The notes: generated from the sequence alone by a model not told the origin. Positions 24,795-34,574 are shown, numbered from the stretch's first letter. The stretch: DNA of 64,000 nt from Micrococcaceae bacterium Sec5.7 (GCA_039636785.1 CP144169.1:2294001-2358000); one strand, 5' to 3'. Numbers and translations are program-made.

Positions 24795-25868
24795 ATGAGC
24801 AACGAAGTACCCACCCCCACCGCACCGGCGCCGGACATTGTCCGCTGCGCATACATGGACCTGGTGGTCACCGATCTGGCAAAGTCGCGCGCCTTCTACG
24901 TTAACCTGTTGGGGCTGCACGTCACGCATGAGGACGGGACCGCAATCTATTTGCGGTCTTTCGAGGAGTTCATCCACCACAACCTGGTGCTGCGAAAGGG
25001 CCCGGTGGCGGCTGCTGCGGCCTTCGCCTACCGGGTCCGCACTCCCGAGGACGTGGACAAGGCGGAGACCTACTACCAGGAACTCGGCTGCCGCACGGAG
25101 CGCCGCAAAGACGGTTTCGCCCGGGGCATCGGGGATTCCGTCCGGGTGGAGGATCCGCTGGGCTTCCCCTACGAGTTCTTCTACGAGGTGGAGCATGTGG
25201 AACGCCTCACGCAGCGCTATGACCTCTACAGTGCCGGTGAACTGGTCCGGCTGGACCACTTCAACCAGGTCACGCCCGACGTTCCACGCGGCCGGAAGTA
25301 CTTGGAGGATCTGGGCTTCCGTGTCTCTGAGGACATCAAGGATTCCGACGGTGTGACGTACGCGGCATGGATGCACCGCAAGCAGACGGTGCATGACACC
25401 GCGCTGACCGGTGGGGACGGGCCGCGGATGCACCACATTGCCTTCTCGACCCACGAGAAGCACAACATCATCCAGATCTGCGACAAGATGGGCGCCCTGC
25501 GCATCTCGGACCGGATCGAACGCGGTCCCGGCCGCCACGGTGTGTCCAACGCCTTCTACCTTTACATTCTGGACCCCGACGGGCACCGGATCGAGATCTA
25601 CACGCAGGACTACTACACAGGCGACCCGGACAACCCCACCGTGACCTGGGACGTGCACGACAACCAGCGCCGCGACTGGTGGGGCAACCCCGTTGTGCCG
25701 AGCTGGTACACCGATGCGTCCCTGGTCCTGGACCTGGATGGGAACCCGCAGCCGGTCACCGCGCGCACGGAGAGCAGCGAAATGGCTGTGACAGTGGGCG
25801 CCGACGGTTTCTCCTACACGAAGGGCCCTGGCGAGGAACGCGGCTTCAAGGTGGGCACGCAGCTCTAG
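24795..25868 (+). CDS. hpaD: 3,4-dihydroxyphenylacetate (homoprotocatechuate) 2,3-dioxygenase
   Basis: 357 residues, a two-repeat vicinal-oxygen-chelate extradiol dioxygenase. The metal ligands are His155 (RLDHFNQ), His214 (RMHHIAF) and Glu267 (GHRIEIY); the second-sphere residues His200, His248 and Tyr257 are also present. All fall at the same residue numbers as in the characterised enzymes of this family (Mn-dependent MndD of Arthrobacter globiformis and its Fe-dependent Brevibacterium counterpart). Metal identity cannot be read from sequence. It cleaves the ring to 5-carboxymethyl-2-hydroxymuconate semialdehyde, the HpaE substrate. Last gene of the catabolic run; a 238-bp gap with no recognisable gene follows. 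Confidence 0.95.
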   Translation: MSNEVPTPTAPAPDIVRCAYMDLVVTDLAKSRAFYVNLLGLHVTHEDGTAIYLRSFEEFIHHNLVLRKGPVAAAAAFAYRVRTPEDVDKAETYYQELGCRTERRKDGFARGIGDSVRVEDPLGFPYEFFYEVEHVERLTQRYDLYSAGELVRLDHFNQVTPDVPRGRKYLEDLGFRVSEDIKDSDGVTYAAWMHRKQTVHDTALTGGDGPRMHHIAFSTHEKHNIIQICDKMGALRISDRIERGPGRHGVSNAFYLYILDPDGHRIEIYTQDYYTGDPDNPTVTWDVHDNQRRDWWGNPVVPSWYTDASLVLDLDGNPQPVTARTESSEMAVTVGADGFSYTKGPGEERGFKVGTQL

Positions 25869-26106
25869 CAACGACGCGGGAGGGCCGACGGCGTCGTGGC
25901 GCCTTTGCCGCCCGGCCCCGGCGTACGATGGCGGTGGCGGGCGTCACAACCAGCGCCGGGCTCAAGGCCAGAGGACCGGAGGTCATCCGCCGCCATTTTC
26001 CGGGACCCGGCCGTGGCACTCTGCCGCGGCCGCCGGTCCAACCATGTGGTTCCAGTTCATGGGTTTCACTGACGAAGCAGCACCTCCGACAACACGAAGG
26101 AAAACC

Positions 26107-27009
26107 ATGCGCGCCCGCTACGCACTTCCCGCCCTCACCGCAGCCGCTGCACTGATGCTCACCGGGTGTGTGGACAACAGCGCCCCTCCGGCCGCCAGCG
26201 GCGCCGCCAATCCGGCGGACACCGTGACGGTGCAGAAGGACGAAGCGATCGCTGCCCTGCTGCCGGAGAAGATGAAATCCGCCGGCGTCCTCAACGTGGG
26301 CATGGCCAACAACTACCCTCCCAACGAATTCAAGGATGGCGATGGCAAGCCGGCCGGCTGGTCGGTGGATCTCACCAACGCCCTCGGGCAGAAGCTGGGG
26401 CTGAAGGTCAACTTCGACATCGGCACCTTCGACAACATCCTGCCCGCCATCAAGGCCGGCAAGGACCACATGGGTATGTCCTCCTTCACCGACACCCCGG
26501 AGCGCGAGAAGCAGACAGACTTCATCAACTACTTCTCCGCAGGCATCCAATGGGCCTCCGCCAAGGGCAAGACCGTTGATCCGGACAACGCCTGCGGGCT
26601 CAAGGTTGCGGTGCAGGCCACCACCTACGAGGACACCCATGAGGTTCCGGCCAAGTCAAAGGCCTGCACCGATGCCGGAAAGCCGGCCATCACCATCTTC
26701 AAGTACGACGCCCAGGACCAGGCCACCAACGCCCTGGCCGTGGGACAGGTGGAGGCGATGAGCGCCGACTCGCCGGTGACCCTGTATGCGATCTCGCAGA
26801 CCAAGGACAAGCTGCAGACAGCCGGGGATGCTTTTGAAGTGGCGCCATACGGAATACCTGTGGCCAAGGACAGCGAATTCGCGCCCGTGCTTCAGCAGGC
26901 ATTGCAGGCACTGATCGACGACGGCAGCTACACCAAAATCCTCACCAAGTGGGGCGTCCAGAGCGGCGGCGTCAAAACAGCCGCCCTCAACGTCGCCGCC
27001 AAAGGGTAG
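26107..27009 (+). CDS. ABC transporter substrate-binding lipoprotein (polar amino acid family)
   Basis: 300 residues from ATG 26107, preceded by GAAGGA. The signal peptide RYALPALTAAAALMLTGC ends in the lipobox LTGC with the lipidated cysteine at residue 21. The mature part is a family 3 periplasmic-type binding fold: GVLNVGMANNYPPNEFKDGD, GWSVDLTNALGQKLGL and a C-terminal LIDDGSYTKILTKWGV. It captures a small polar ligand outside the cell. Amino acids are the family default; an aromatic acid for the adjacent pathway is possible but not shown. Confidence 0.88.
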   Translation: MRARYALPALTAAAALMLTGCVDNSAPPAASGAANPADTVTVQKDEAIAALLPEKMKSAGVLNVGMANNYPPNEFKDGDGKPAGWSVDLTNALGQKLGLKVNFDIGTFDNILPAIKAGKDHMGMSSFTDTPEREKQTDFINYFSAGIQWASAKGKTVDPDNACGLKVAVQATTYEDTHEVPAKSKACTDAGKPAITIFKYDAQDQATNALAVGQVEAMSADSPVTLYAISQTKDKLQTAGDAFEVAPYGIPVAKDSEFAPVLQQALQALIDDGSYTKILTKWGVQSGGVKTAALNVAAKG

Positions 27010-27015
27010 CCGGCC

Positions 27016-28017
27016 ATGAACCCTTCTGACGGCGGCACCGCAGCAGCAACGAGATCCGGGCAGCTCGGCGGTGATCACGAAGGGGAGGCCATCAAGGCCA
27101 TCCCGCTGCGACACCCCTGGCGGTCGCTGACGGCCGTGTTTCTGGTGCTCGCCCTGGCAATCTTTATTCTCGATGCCGCCCAGCGCGAGGACTACGGCTG
27201 GGCGGACGTGGGCAAGTACATCTTTGACCGCCGGATCAGCGAGGCGGCGCTTGTCACCCTGCAGCTGACAGTCTATTCAATGGTGATCGCCATTGTCCTG
27301 GGACTCCTGCTCGCCCTGATGCGGCTGTCTCCGAACCCCGTGGTAAAGAGCGTCGCGTGGCTCTACCTTTGGATCTTCCGAGGTACCCCGGTCTACGTGC
27401 AGCTGGTGTTCTGGGGGATTGTCTCCCTGATTTACCCAGTGTTCACCGTGGGAATTCCCTTTATGGAACCGTGGCTGACCGTACCCAACGGCATCTTCAC
27501 CAACCTCTTCATCACCGCAGTGGTGGGGCTGGCACTCAATGAAGCGGCTTACATGTCAGAGATTGTGCGCGCCGGGCTCCTCTCCGTGGACGAGGGCCAG
27601 GAGGAGGCCTCCCGGGCACTGGCCATGTCCTGGGGCCAGACCATGCGTGTTGTTGTGGTCCCGCAGGCCATGAAGATCATCATCCCGCCCACCGGCAACG
27701 AGGTCATCTCGATGCTGAAAACCACGTCCCTCGTGGCCGCGATCCCCCTGAGCATCGACTTGTACGGCGTGTCACGGGGCATCTCCGCGGTGACCTTCAC
27801 CCCGGTGCCGCTCCTGATAGTGGCCTCCATCTGGTACCTGCTCTTTACCTCGGTGCTGATGGTGGGCCAGCACTTCATCGAAAAGCGCTTCTCCCGCGGA
27901 ACCGGGCGTCGCAAGACAGACCGGCCGACAGCGGCTGGCGATCCGGCGACGGCCACACCCGCCGCGGCTGTTCCCGGCAGCGCCCGGCCCGGCAACGACG
28001 CAGGAGGCAAGGGATGA
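27016..28017 (+). CDS. ABC transporter permease (HisM/GlnP type)
   Basis: 333 residues, 6 bp after the binding protein. About five to six membrane segments. The EAA loop [20 protein letters not shown] with [14 protein letters not shown] contacts the ATPase, and [13 protein letters not shown] is the hallmark of the polar amino acid permease family. The ~45-residue cytoplasmic N-tail and ~40-residue Pro/Ala-rich C-tail are longer than usual. It overlaps the ATPase gene by 4 bp. Confidence 0.9.
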   Translation: MNPSDGGTAAATRSGQLGGDHEGEAIKAIPLRHPWRSLTAVFLVLALAIFILDAAQREDYGWADVGKYIFDRRISEAALVTLQLTVYSMVIAIVLGLLLALMRLSPNPVVKSVAWLYLWIFRGTPVYVQLVFWGIVSLIYPVFTVGIPFMEPWLTVPNGIFTNLFITAVVGLALNEAAYMSEIVRAGLLSVDEGQEEASRALAMSWGQTMRVVVVPQAMKIIIPPTGNEVISMLKTTSLVAAIPLSIDLYGVSRGISAVTFTPVPLLIVASIWYLLFTSVLMVGQHFIEKRFSRGTGRRKTDRPTAAGDPATATPAAAVPGSARPGNDAGGKG

Positions 28018-28781
28018 CAGGCATGCCGATGGTGCACGCGGACCGTGTGTCAAAGAGTTTCGGAACCAACAAGGTGCTGCGCAGCATCAGCCTGACGGTC
28101 AATGCCGGCGAGGTGCTGTGCATCGTGGGTCCCAGCGGCTCCGGCAAATCAACGTTCCTGCGCTGTATCAATCACCTGGAACGGGTGGACGCCGGCAGGC
28201 TCTCAGTGGAGGGCCAGCTGGTGGGGTACCGGCAGAAGGGAGACAAGCTCTACGAACTCAAGCCGAAGGAGGCGGCGTTCCAGCGCCGCGAGATCGGCAT
28301 GGTCTTCCAGCGTTTTAACCTGTTTCCGCACCTCACAGCGGTGGAAAACATCATCCAGGCGCCGATGAACGTCAAAGGCATCTCCAAGTCCGCGGCCACG
28401 GCACGCGCCATGGACCTTCTGAAACGTGTGGGCCTGGGCGACAAGGGCGACTACTACCCGGCCCATCTCTCCGGCGGCCAGCAACAGCGTGTTGCGATTG
28501 CCCGCGCATTGGCCATGGACCCGAAGCTGATGCTGTTCGACGAGCCCACCAGCGCGCTGGACCCGGAGCTGGTGGGCGAGGTCCTGGATGTGATGAAGGA
28601 ACTGGCCGCCAGCGGCATGACCATGATCGTTGTGACGCATGAGATGGGATTCGCGCGCGAAGTGGCCGATTCCCTGGTCTTTATGGACGACGGCGTGGTG
28701 GTGGAGTCCGGCGATCCGCGTCAGGTGCTCACCGACCCGCAGCATGAACGGACCCGGGCATTCCTCTCGAAGGTGCTCTAG
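28014..28781 (+). CDS. ABC transporter ATP-binding protein (GlnQ type)
   Basis: 255 residues. Walker [10 protein letters not shown], signature [16 protein letters not shown], Walker [16 protein letters not shown] and the switch histidine in VVTHEMGF are all intact. A short extra segment after Walker A ([20 protein letters not shown]) lengthens the helical region, as in some amino-acid importers. Third gene of the importer; a 66-bp palindromic element follows 10 bp after its stop. Confidence 0.92.
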   Translation: MTGMPMVHADRVSKSFGTNKVLRSISLTVNAGEVLCIVGPSGSGKSTFLRCINHLERVDAGRLSVEGQLVGYRQKGDKLYELKPKEAAFQRREIGMVFQRFNLFPHLTAVENIIQAPMNVKGISKSAATARAMDLLKRVGLGDKGDYYPAHLSGGQQQRVAIARALAMDPKLMLFDEPTSALDPELVGEVLDVMKELAASGMTMIVVTHEMGFAREVADSLVFMDDGVVVESGDPRQVLTDPQHERTRAFLSKVL

Positions 28782-28791
28782 AGGTTCAGTC

Positions 28792-28857
28792 CCCAACTGG
28801 GTAGCAGCACACGCTGTTTTGAGCGCCCAAAACAGCGTTATCTGCTACTCAGTTGGG
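28792..28857. repeat. 66-bp palindromic element, copy C
   Basis: Third copy, between the convergent ABC ATPase and MFS genes. The left side CCCAACTGGGTAGCAGC and right side GCTACTCAGTTGGG pair around GAGCGCCC. The central arms ACGCTGTTTT and AAAACAGCGT are exact complements here. On the minus strand the last codons and the TAG stop of the MFS gene fall within its right end. Confidence 0.85.
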
Positions 28858-30287
28858 CTTTCAACCACAGGGATTCGCTTTTTCTGACGGACGACGACGG
28901 CGGCAGCCGCACCGAGCAGGAACAGTGCCGCTGCTGAGCAAACGGGAACGACAAAAGCGGCCGAATAGCCCTGGCTTTGGGCCAGTTGTCCCGCGATGGA
29001 CGAACCGATGGCCGTGCCTGCGACGATGCCACTGGCCAGCGCTGTCATCACCGTTCCGAGCCGTCCGGCAGGCGCAACGAGGCCGCCGATCGCAAAGACC
29101 GTCACCATTACGGGCCCAACCGGCAACCCCAGGACAAGCAGCACCAGCACCATGGTCCACTCCGATGAGGGCAGGAGCAACAGGATCGACAACCCCGTCA
29201 TCAGCCCCGCACTCACCAGCCAGCGGGACGTCACGGCGAACGTCTGCGGCCAATACGCCACGGACAATGCGGCCCCGGCGGAGCTCAGGCCCATCACCGC
29301 ATACAGCAGGCCCGCAATTTCGGAGCCGGTAAAGCCGGCGGAGAAGGAGCTGAGGGCCGTCTGCGTGGAACCGAAGAATGTTCCCATGCAGACCATCGCC
29401 AGGACTGGCAGCGCAACCGCTGCCGACAACCTTGCCCGCCGCCGCAGCCGGGTACCGGGCCCGTCCCCCAGATTAGCTCTGACGGATGAACTGCGGGCCG
29501 CGCGTCGCGGAACGGCCAGCTGGGTGCGGTGGACAGCAAAAGCCGGGACCAGAGTGATGGTTAATGCCGCCGCGAGAGCCAGTGGAAGCCACGGCGCCAC
29601 GAGGCTGGCAAGGATTCCCACCAGCGCGGGGCCAAGGACAAACGTGAGTTCGTCGGCTGTGCCTTCGTAGGACAAAGCGGTATCGAGATCAGTGGCGTTC
29701 TCTGCCCGGCTGCCCTTGGAGGTCAGCGCCATCCACCGCACGCGGGCCAGCGGACCCACCTGGGGGCAGCTGGCTCCGGCGATTAAGGAAGCCGCGAACA
29801 CGGGGGCGGCAGTTCCGAACTGAACCACACCGGGTATCGAATAGGCCGCCAAGATAAGGGCAAGAACCGCGATGGAGTTGAGGACCGCGGCCACCAACAG
29901 GACGGAACGCTGGCCGAGCCGGTCGGCGAGTGCACCCAGCACCGGCGCGCCTAAGGCGGAGCCGATGCCGACGGCGCCGGCAGCGGTACCACCGATCGCG
30001 TATGAACCGCTGGCCGAGGTGATGAGCGTCAGCGCGCCCACCGTGAGCATGGCCAACGGCAGCCTGGCAAACAGGCCGAGTGGGATGAACCCCGTGCCGG
30101 CCAGGAGCGGAAGCCTGCCGAAACGGCCGCGCTGGCTGGAAACCGCAGGGGCGCCGGCACAAGGTGTCGCAGCGGACACCGCAGGATCGGCTTCGGCCTG
30201 CTGGGTTGAAGGGGCGGGGTCCGTGGGGCGCTGATCGCTGGAATGCAAGGGCGCCGTTGAAGTAGTCAAGAATCCGGGCTCGTTCAC
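28845..30287 (-). CDS. MFS transporter, drug/sugar-efflux-like
   Basis: 480 residues from GTG 30287; the start is uncertain because the GGAGG upstream is about 14 bases away. Twelve hydrophobic segments follow a ~60-residue Ala/Pro-rich N-tail. PVLGALADRLGQRSVLLVAA is the loop 2-3 MFS signature, and DTALSYEGTADELTFVLGPA matches a subgroup of uncharacterised actinobacterial exporters. Its C-terminal SPTE and stop codon come from palindromic element C, like those of the permease at 9381. Substrate unknown. Confidence 0.8.
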   Translation of the reverse strand: MNEPGFLTTSTAPLHSSDQRPTDPAPSTQQAEADPAVSAATPCAGAPAVSSQRGRFGRLPLLAGTGFIPLGLFARLPLAMLTVGALTLITSASGSYAIGGTAAGAVGIGSALGAPVLGALADRLGQRSVLLVAAVLNSIAVLALILAAYSIPGVVQFGTAAPVFAASLIAGASCPQVGPLARVRWMALTSKGSRAENATDLDTALSYEGTADELTFVLGPALVGILASLVAPWLPLALAAALTITLVPAFAVHRTQLAVPRRAARSSSVRANLGDGPGTRLRRRARLSAAVALPVLAMVCMGTFFGSTQTALSSFSAGFTGSEIAGLLYAVMGLSSAGAALSVAYWPQTFAVTSRWLVSAGLMTGLSILLLLPSSEWTMVLVLLVLGLPVGPVMVTVFAIGGLVAPAGRLGTVMTALASGIVAGTAIGSSIAGQLAQSQGYSAAFVVPVCSAAALFLLGAAAAVVVRQKKRIPVVESPTE

Positions 30288-30363
30288 TAGTGCGCATCGT
30301 CCCTCCTCCCGATGCGCGCAACCCGGTAACTGTCCAAGCATAGCCGACCGGGCCGTTGGCTTC

Positions 30364-33300
30364 CTAGGCCGCCGGCACGCCGTCCGAAATGTGCAGGGTG
30401 GAGCCGCTGCGTCCCTTGACCACCTGGAGCTGGGTGCCGATCCGTTGTTTCATTTCGCCCACGTGGCTCACCAGGCCCACCACGCGACCGCCATCGCGCA
30501 GGCCCTCGAGTGCGTCCATGACCTGTTCCAGGGCCTGCTCATCGAGGCTGCCGAACCCTTCGTCCACAAACAGGGTTTCAATGTCCACGCCGCCGGACTC
30601 CTGCTGCACCACATCGGCCAGTCCGAGGGCGAGGGACAGCGATGCCATGAACGACTCGCCTCCGGAAAGCGTGGAGGTGTCCCGGCGATGGCCGGTCCAC
30701 TGGTCAACTACTTCAAGTCCGAGGCCTGACTTGGCTCCGCGGGCCGCTTTGGCATCCGTGTGCTGGAGGGTGTAGCGGCCGTCGCTCATGGCTACGAGGC
30801 GGTCAGAGGCCGCAACTGCCACCTGTTCAAGCCTGGCTGCGAGGACGTAGCTGTTCAGGCTCATCCGGTAGCTGTTATCACCCCGCCCGCCCGCTGATTC
30901 GGCCAGGGCTGTCAGCAGCTCTGCCCGTTGCCGCGGCTCGCTTGCTGCGGCGGCAGCGTCTGCAAATTCACGGCCGATCCGGCCAACAGTTTCCAAAGAT
31001 CTGGAGGCGAGAACGGACGCCAGCTCTGCCGCTCTGGTTTCCTGTTCGGCACTGGCCGCAGCTGCCCGCAAGAGCTCAAGGTCAGCGTGGTCGATCGGCT
31101 GTCCTGCCTGTTGTTCCTGCGCGGCCAGTTTAAGGTCTTCACTGGCAAACAGCTCTGTGATGCGTGCGTGCTCGTCCTGACCGGCCCGGACCTCCGCCTG
31201 CAACGAGGTTGCCTCGCTGGCACGCAACAGCCCTGCTTTCGCCGCGGCGGCCGTCTCGAAGCCCGCACCCGGAAGGGCATGATCCAGCTGCTGGCGCGCC
31301 TCTGCGGCAAGTGCCTCGGCACTTTCGAGCTGGATCTGTGCCGCCTCCGCCCGCTCGAGGGTGCCCGCGGTGTTCCTGATGGCATTTATCCGCTGCGCCA
31401 GGCCGGGGTGTCCGGCTCGAAGCGCGGAAAGCGCCGACTCCAGCGAGGCGGACTGTTCCTTCACTTCCGCAAGGGTGGATCCAGTCTGGGCAAGGGCGGA
31501 TTCTGTTGTTGCCCTGGCCTCCCCGGTGGCTGCGATCTGGTCCCCCAGCTCGTCTTGCCGAAGCCTGCTGACAGCCAGCTCAGCCACCGCCCGCTCTCCC
31601 CGCACTGCTGCCTCGTGCGCGGCGACGGCCGCCAGTTTGGCTTCCCCGGCCGCTGTATCACCGCCCTGACTGGCCAGTACGGCCACGCGCTGCCGGGCCG
31701 CCGACAGTTCCTGATCGAGCGCGGCCAGCGCTTGCTCCGCCGCGTCGCACCGGTCCCGGGCGGATTGCTCCGCCTGGGCCACCGTCAGCGCTGAAGCAGC
31801 TGCCGGTGCCGGGGCCGGATGCTCAGGGCTTCCGCACACCGGACAGGGTTCTCCGTCTGCCAGCTGGGCTGCGAGTTCGGCTGCCGCGTTGGCCAGCCGT
31901 TCCTCACGCAGGTCCAGCCATTTCTGCCGGAGGCCCAGGTGCTCGTCCCTTGCCGCACGGCGGCGCTCAGTTGACGCAGCGCACGCCGAAACTGAAGCGC
32001 CGTAGCGCCGCACGACGTCCACCAGTTCGTCAGCGGCCACAGCCTCCTTGGTGTGCAGGACAGCCTCGGCTGCCATAGCTTCCAGCGGCTCGATTCCGGC
32101 GGACAACACGGCCGACTCAGCCCGCAGGGAATGCAACGCCTGGGTGTGGGCCCGGCTGGCCGCAATCAGCGCCTGCCGTGATTTCTCCAGCTCGGCGGTC
32201 CGGGTCTCCAGGCCTGCAAGTCTCTTTTCATCAGCCAGGCGTTCTTCCACCACGGCCAGAAGCGATCTGAGCCTGCCCAGCTCAGGAGCAACGTTGATGG
32301 CGTGCACTTCAAGGTGTGCGAGTTCGGCATCAGTTTCCGCCGCCGCCCGTAGCGCCCCGGCCGACAGCTCCATGGCGTCGGCTGCCTGGCGCAAAACAGT
32401 TCCGGCGGCGTCCACCGCCTGCAGCTGGCCGCCGAGGACTTCCGCTTTCCGGTGACGCTCCAGACGGGCAACGCTGAGCTCCGCAGCCGGAGCAGCTGCC
32501 TCGGCCGCTGCCTTCCGGCGCATGGCGTCCGTCAGCTTCAGCCGCCGGCTGGCACGGGCTGTTTCTGCCTCGAGCTGCCCGGCGCGTTCGCGCCACACGG
32601 ATTCTGCTGCAGCCGCCCCTGAAACGAGTTCGGACGTGCGTGCCGATACTGCCCTTTCAAACCAGGCCAGCAATGCCGCCGCGTCTTCCGTTGCCGGAGC
32701 CCCGGAAGTGTCCAGTCCGAGGGGCGCGGCCTCGGCTTCGGCACGTGAGACCGTCAGCGACAGCCGGTCGTTGAGGGTGGAAACGTCTGCGCGGGCCGAC
32801 TGTGCCTGCCGCGCCAGCTCCTGCTCCACCGACTCAAAGCGCTGGGTGCCGAACAGCTTCTGCAGCAGTTCGAGGCGGTCGGCGGCCTTGGACCGCAGGA
32901 AGGCCGCGAAGTCGCCCTGCGGCAGCATCACCACCCTGGTGAATTGCTCCCGGTCCATACCCAGAATGGCGGTGATTTCGGCTCCGGCCTCGTCATTCCG
33001 GCCGGACTTTTCAATCCAGACGCCGTCAACGCGTTCGCGCAGCAGTGTGTTGGCCTGCTGGGTGGTGAATCCGTTCTTCCCGCGGGCGCTTGGTTTGTCC
33101 CAGGCCGGGGACCGCGACACTTCGAAGTGCCGTCCCCTGGCCGAAAACTCACAGCTGACCCTGGGTTCGAGAGTTGGGTCGGCATGGTCGCTGCGGAGCC
33201 TCTTGCCATCATTGCGTGCCCCCGGCACGGAGCCATAGAGGGCAAAGCAGATGGCATCAAGGACGCTGGTTTTGCCGGCGCCGGTGGCCCCGTTCAGGAG

Positions 33301-33393
33301 GAAGAGCCCGTGGGCGCTCAGGCGGTCAAAGTTGACTTCCTCAGTGCCCGCGAACGGTCCGAAGGCGGAAATTTCCAGGCGATGGATTCTCAC
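30364..33393 (-). CDS. sbcC: Exonuclease subunit SbcC
   Basis: 1009 residues from GTG 33393. Rad50-like ATPase: Walker A NGATGAGKTSVLD near residue 35, long coiled-coil arms rich in Ala/Glu/Arg, the zinc hook CPVCGSPEHP at about residue 514, and a C-terminal STLSGGESFMASLSLAL signature with Walker B ETLFVDEGFGSLDE. With SbcD it opens and degrades DNA hairpins and double-strand ends. GTGA overlap with sbcD indicates one operon. Long palindromes such as the three elements in this window are classic targets of this nuclease. Confidence 0.95.
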   Translation of the reverse strand: MRIHRLEISAFGPFAGTEEVNFDRLSAHGLFLLNGATGAGKTSVLDAICFALYGSVPGARNDGKRLRSDHADPTLEPRVSCEFSARGRHFEVSRSPAWDKPSARGKNGFTTQQANTLLRERVDGVWIEKSGRNDEAGAEITAILGMDREQFTRVVMLPQGDFAAFLRSKAADRLELLQKLFGTQRFESVEQELARQAQSARADVSTLNDRLSLTVSRAEAEAAPLGLDTSGAPATEDAAALLAWFERAVSARTSELVSGAAAAESVWRERAGQLEAETARASRRLKLTDAMRRKAAAEAAAPAAELSVARLERHRKAEVLGGQLQAVDAAGTVLRQAADAMELSAGALRAAAETDAELAHLEVHAINVAPELGRLRSLLAVVEERLADEKRLAGLETRTAELEKSRQALIAASRAHTQALHSLRAESAVLSAGIEPLEAMAAEAVLHTKEAVAADELVDVVRRYGASVSACAASTERRRAARDEHLGLRQKWLDLREERLANAAAELAAQLADGEPCPVCGSPEHPAPAPAAASALTVAQAEQSARDRCDAAEQALAALDQELSAARQRVAVLASQGGDTAAGEAKLAAVAAHEAAVRGERAVAELAVSRLRQDELGDQIAATGEARATTESALAQTGSTLAEVKEQSASLESALSALRAGHPGLAQRINAIRNTAGTLERAEAAQIQLESAEALAAEARQQLDHALPGAGFETAAAAKAGLLRASEATSLQAEVRAGQDEHARITELFASEDLKLAAQEQQAGQPIDHADLELLRAAAASAEQETRAAELASVLASRSLETVGRIGREFADAAAAASEPRQRAELLTALAESAGGRGDNSYRMSLNSYVLAARLEQVAVAASDRLVAMSDGRYTLQHTDAKAARGAKSGLGLEVVDQWTGHRRDTSTLSGGESFMASLSLALGLADVVQQESGGVDIETLFVDEGFGSLDEQALEQVMDALEGLRDGGRVVGLVSHVGEMKQRIGTQLQVVKGRSGSTLHISDGVPAA

Positions 33394-34574
33394 AGTGACA
33401 CCCCTTGCAGGCGGACGTTGTCCAGAGCCGCGGCCAGCGCCATGCGTTCGGGCTCATCCGGCAGACGTCCGCGGACATGCTCAAGGAACCCGCAGCAGAC
33501 GGACAGGTCATCTTCCGCCTCGGCCAGCCGGCTGCTGTAGCTCGTTTTGGCAGCAGCAGTGGCACCTTCCGGGTCAAAGCCCAGAACCAGCGTGTCCGCG
33601 AAGCGTGTGCGCAGCTTTTCCATGGCCTGCGCCGGGCGCTGTTCGTCCGTCAGCGTGATCTGGCAATAGGCAGACTCCGCCCAGGCATGTTCCTCGGACT
33701 CCAGCAGTTCCTGCAGCCTGCCCCGGAGCACCGCGAGCTTCCGTGGTGCATTCCACAACACTTCTGCCACCGCGGTGACGCCTGAAGCATCGACGTCGAT
33801 CAGCCAGCTGCCTTTGTGGTGTTTTGCCTCCGAAAACGAGTATGCCAGCGGCGAGCCGGAGTAACGGACTTCGTGAGACAACGATTGCCGCCTGTGGAGG
33901 TGCCCCAGCGCGGTATAGCTGAAGCCGTCGAAAAGGTCCAGGGGCACGGCACCGACTCCCCCGATGCTCAGATCGCGTTCGCTGTCGGAGCTGAGGCCTC
34001 CGCTGGCAAAAGTGTGGGCAAGCACCACAGAATGCACGGTCCGGGTTTCGCCCCGCCGCAGCAGGTCCGCCCTGATCCGTTCCGTGGCGGCTCTGGTCAC
34101 CTCGAAATGGCTTGCCGTTTCCACTCCGAGCTGTTCAGCGACCAGCCGCGGTTCCAGCCAGGGAATCCCGTAGATTGCCAGCACCGGCGCATCATCTGAG
34201 CCCGCATCGCCCAGTGGCAGGACCAACGGCTGGTCGAGTTCGGCGAGCCGGGTGCGCAGGTGGACACCGCCGCGTTCCAGCAGCCGTGAGGCAAACCCCA
34301 GCCTGATGGCGGAATCATGGTTGCCACTGGTCAGGACCACCTGCGCGCCCGCACCGGCAAGGCGCACCAACGCATCATCCAGCAGACCCACAACGTCAAC
34401 CCCGGGCAGGGCGCGGTCGTAGACGTCTCCCGAGATGAGGACGACGTCCACCCTCTTTTCGCCAACATAGGCGACCAACTGATCAACAAATGACCGCTGG
34501 GCCTCCAGCATGCCGATGCCGTGGAACGAGCGTCCCAAATGCCAGTCCGATGTGTGCAATAACCTCATATCCAT
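33390..34574 (-). CDS. sbcD: Exonuclease subunit SbcD
   Basis: 394 residues (ATG 34574 or the second ATG two codons later). Mre11-like metallophosphoesterase with the metal-binding motifs HTSDWHLGRSF, LISGDVYDRALPG and LTSGNHDSAIRLGF, then ALGHLHRRQS. The C-terminal part includes the SbcC-binding/capping region. It is first of the sbcDC pair and convergent with nothing; the aquaporin gene lies upstream on the same strand behind two hairpins. Confidence 0.95.
   Translation of the reverse strand: MDMRLLHTSDWHLGRSFHGIGMLEAQRSFVDQLVAYVGEKRVDVVLISGDVYDRALPGVDVVGLLDDALVRLAGAGAQVVLTSGNHDSAIRLGFASRLLERGGVHLRTRLAELDQPLVLPLGDAGSDDAPVLAIYGIPWLEPRLVAEQLGVETASHFEVTRAATERIRADLLRRGETRTVHSVVLAHTFASGGLSSDSERDLSIGGVGAVPLDLFDGFSYTALGHLHRRQSLSHEVRYSGSPLAYSFSEAKHHKGSWLIDVDASGVTAVAEVLWNAPRKLAVLRGRLQELLESEEHAWAESAYCQITLTDEQRPAQAMEKLRTRFADTLVLGFDPEGATAAAKTSYSSRLAEAEDDLSVCCGFLEHVRGRLPDEPERMALAAALDNVRLQGVSL

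Noticed and set aside
23844..25871. A 675-codon minus-strand open frame opposite hpaE and hpaD
   Set aside because: It mirrors two well-conserved enzymes codon for codon; His/Val/Gly-rich composition without motifs marks it as a shadow.
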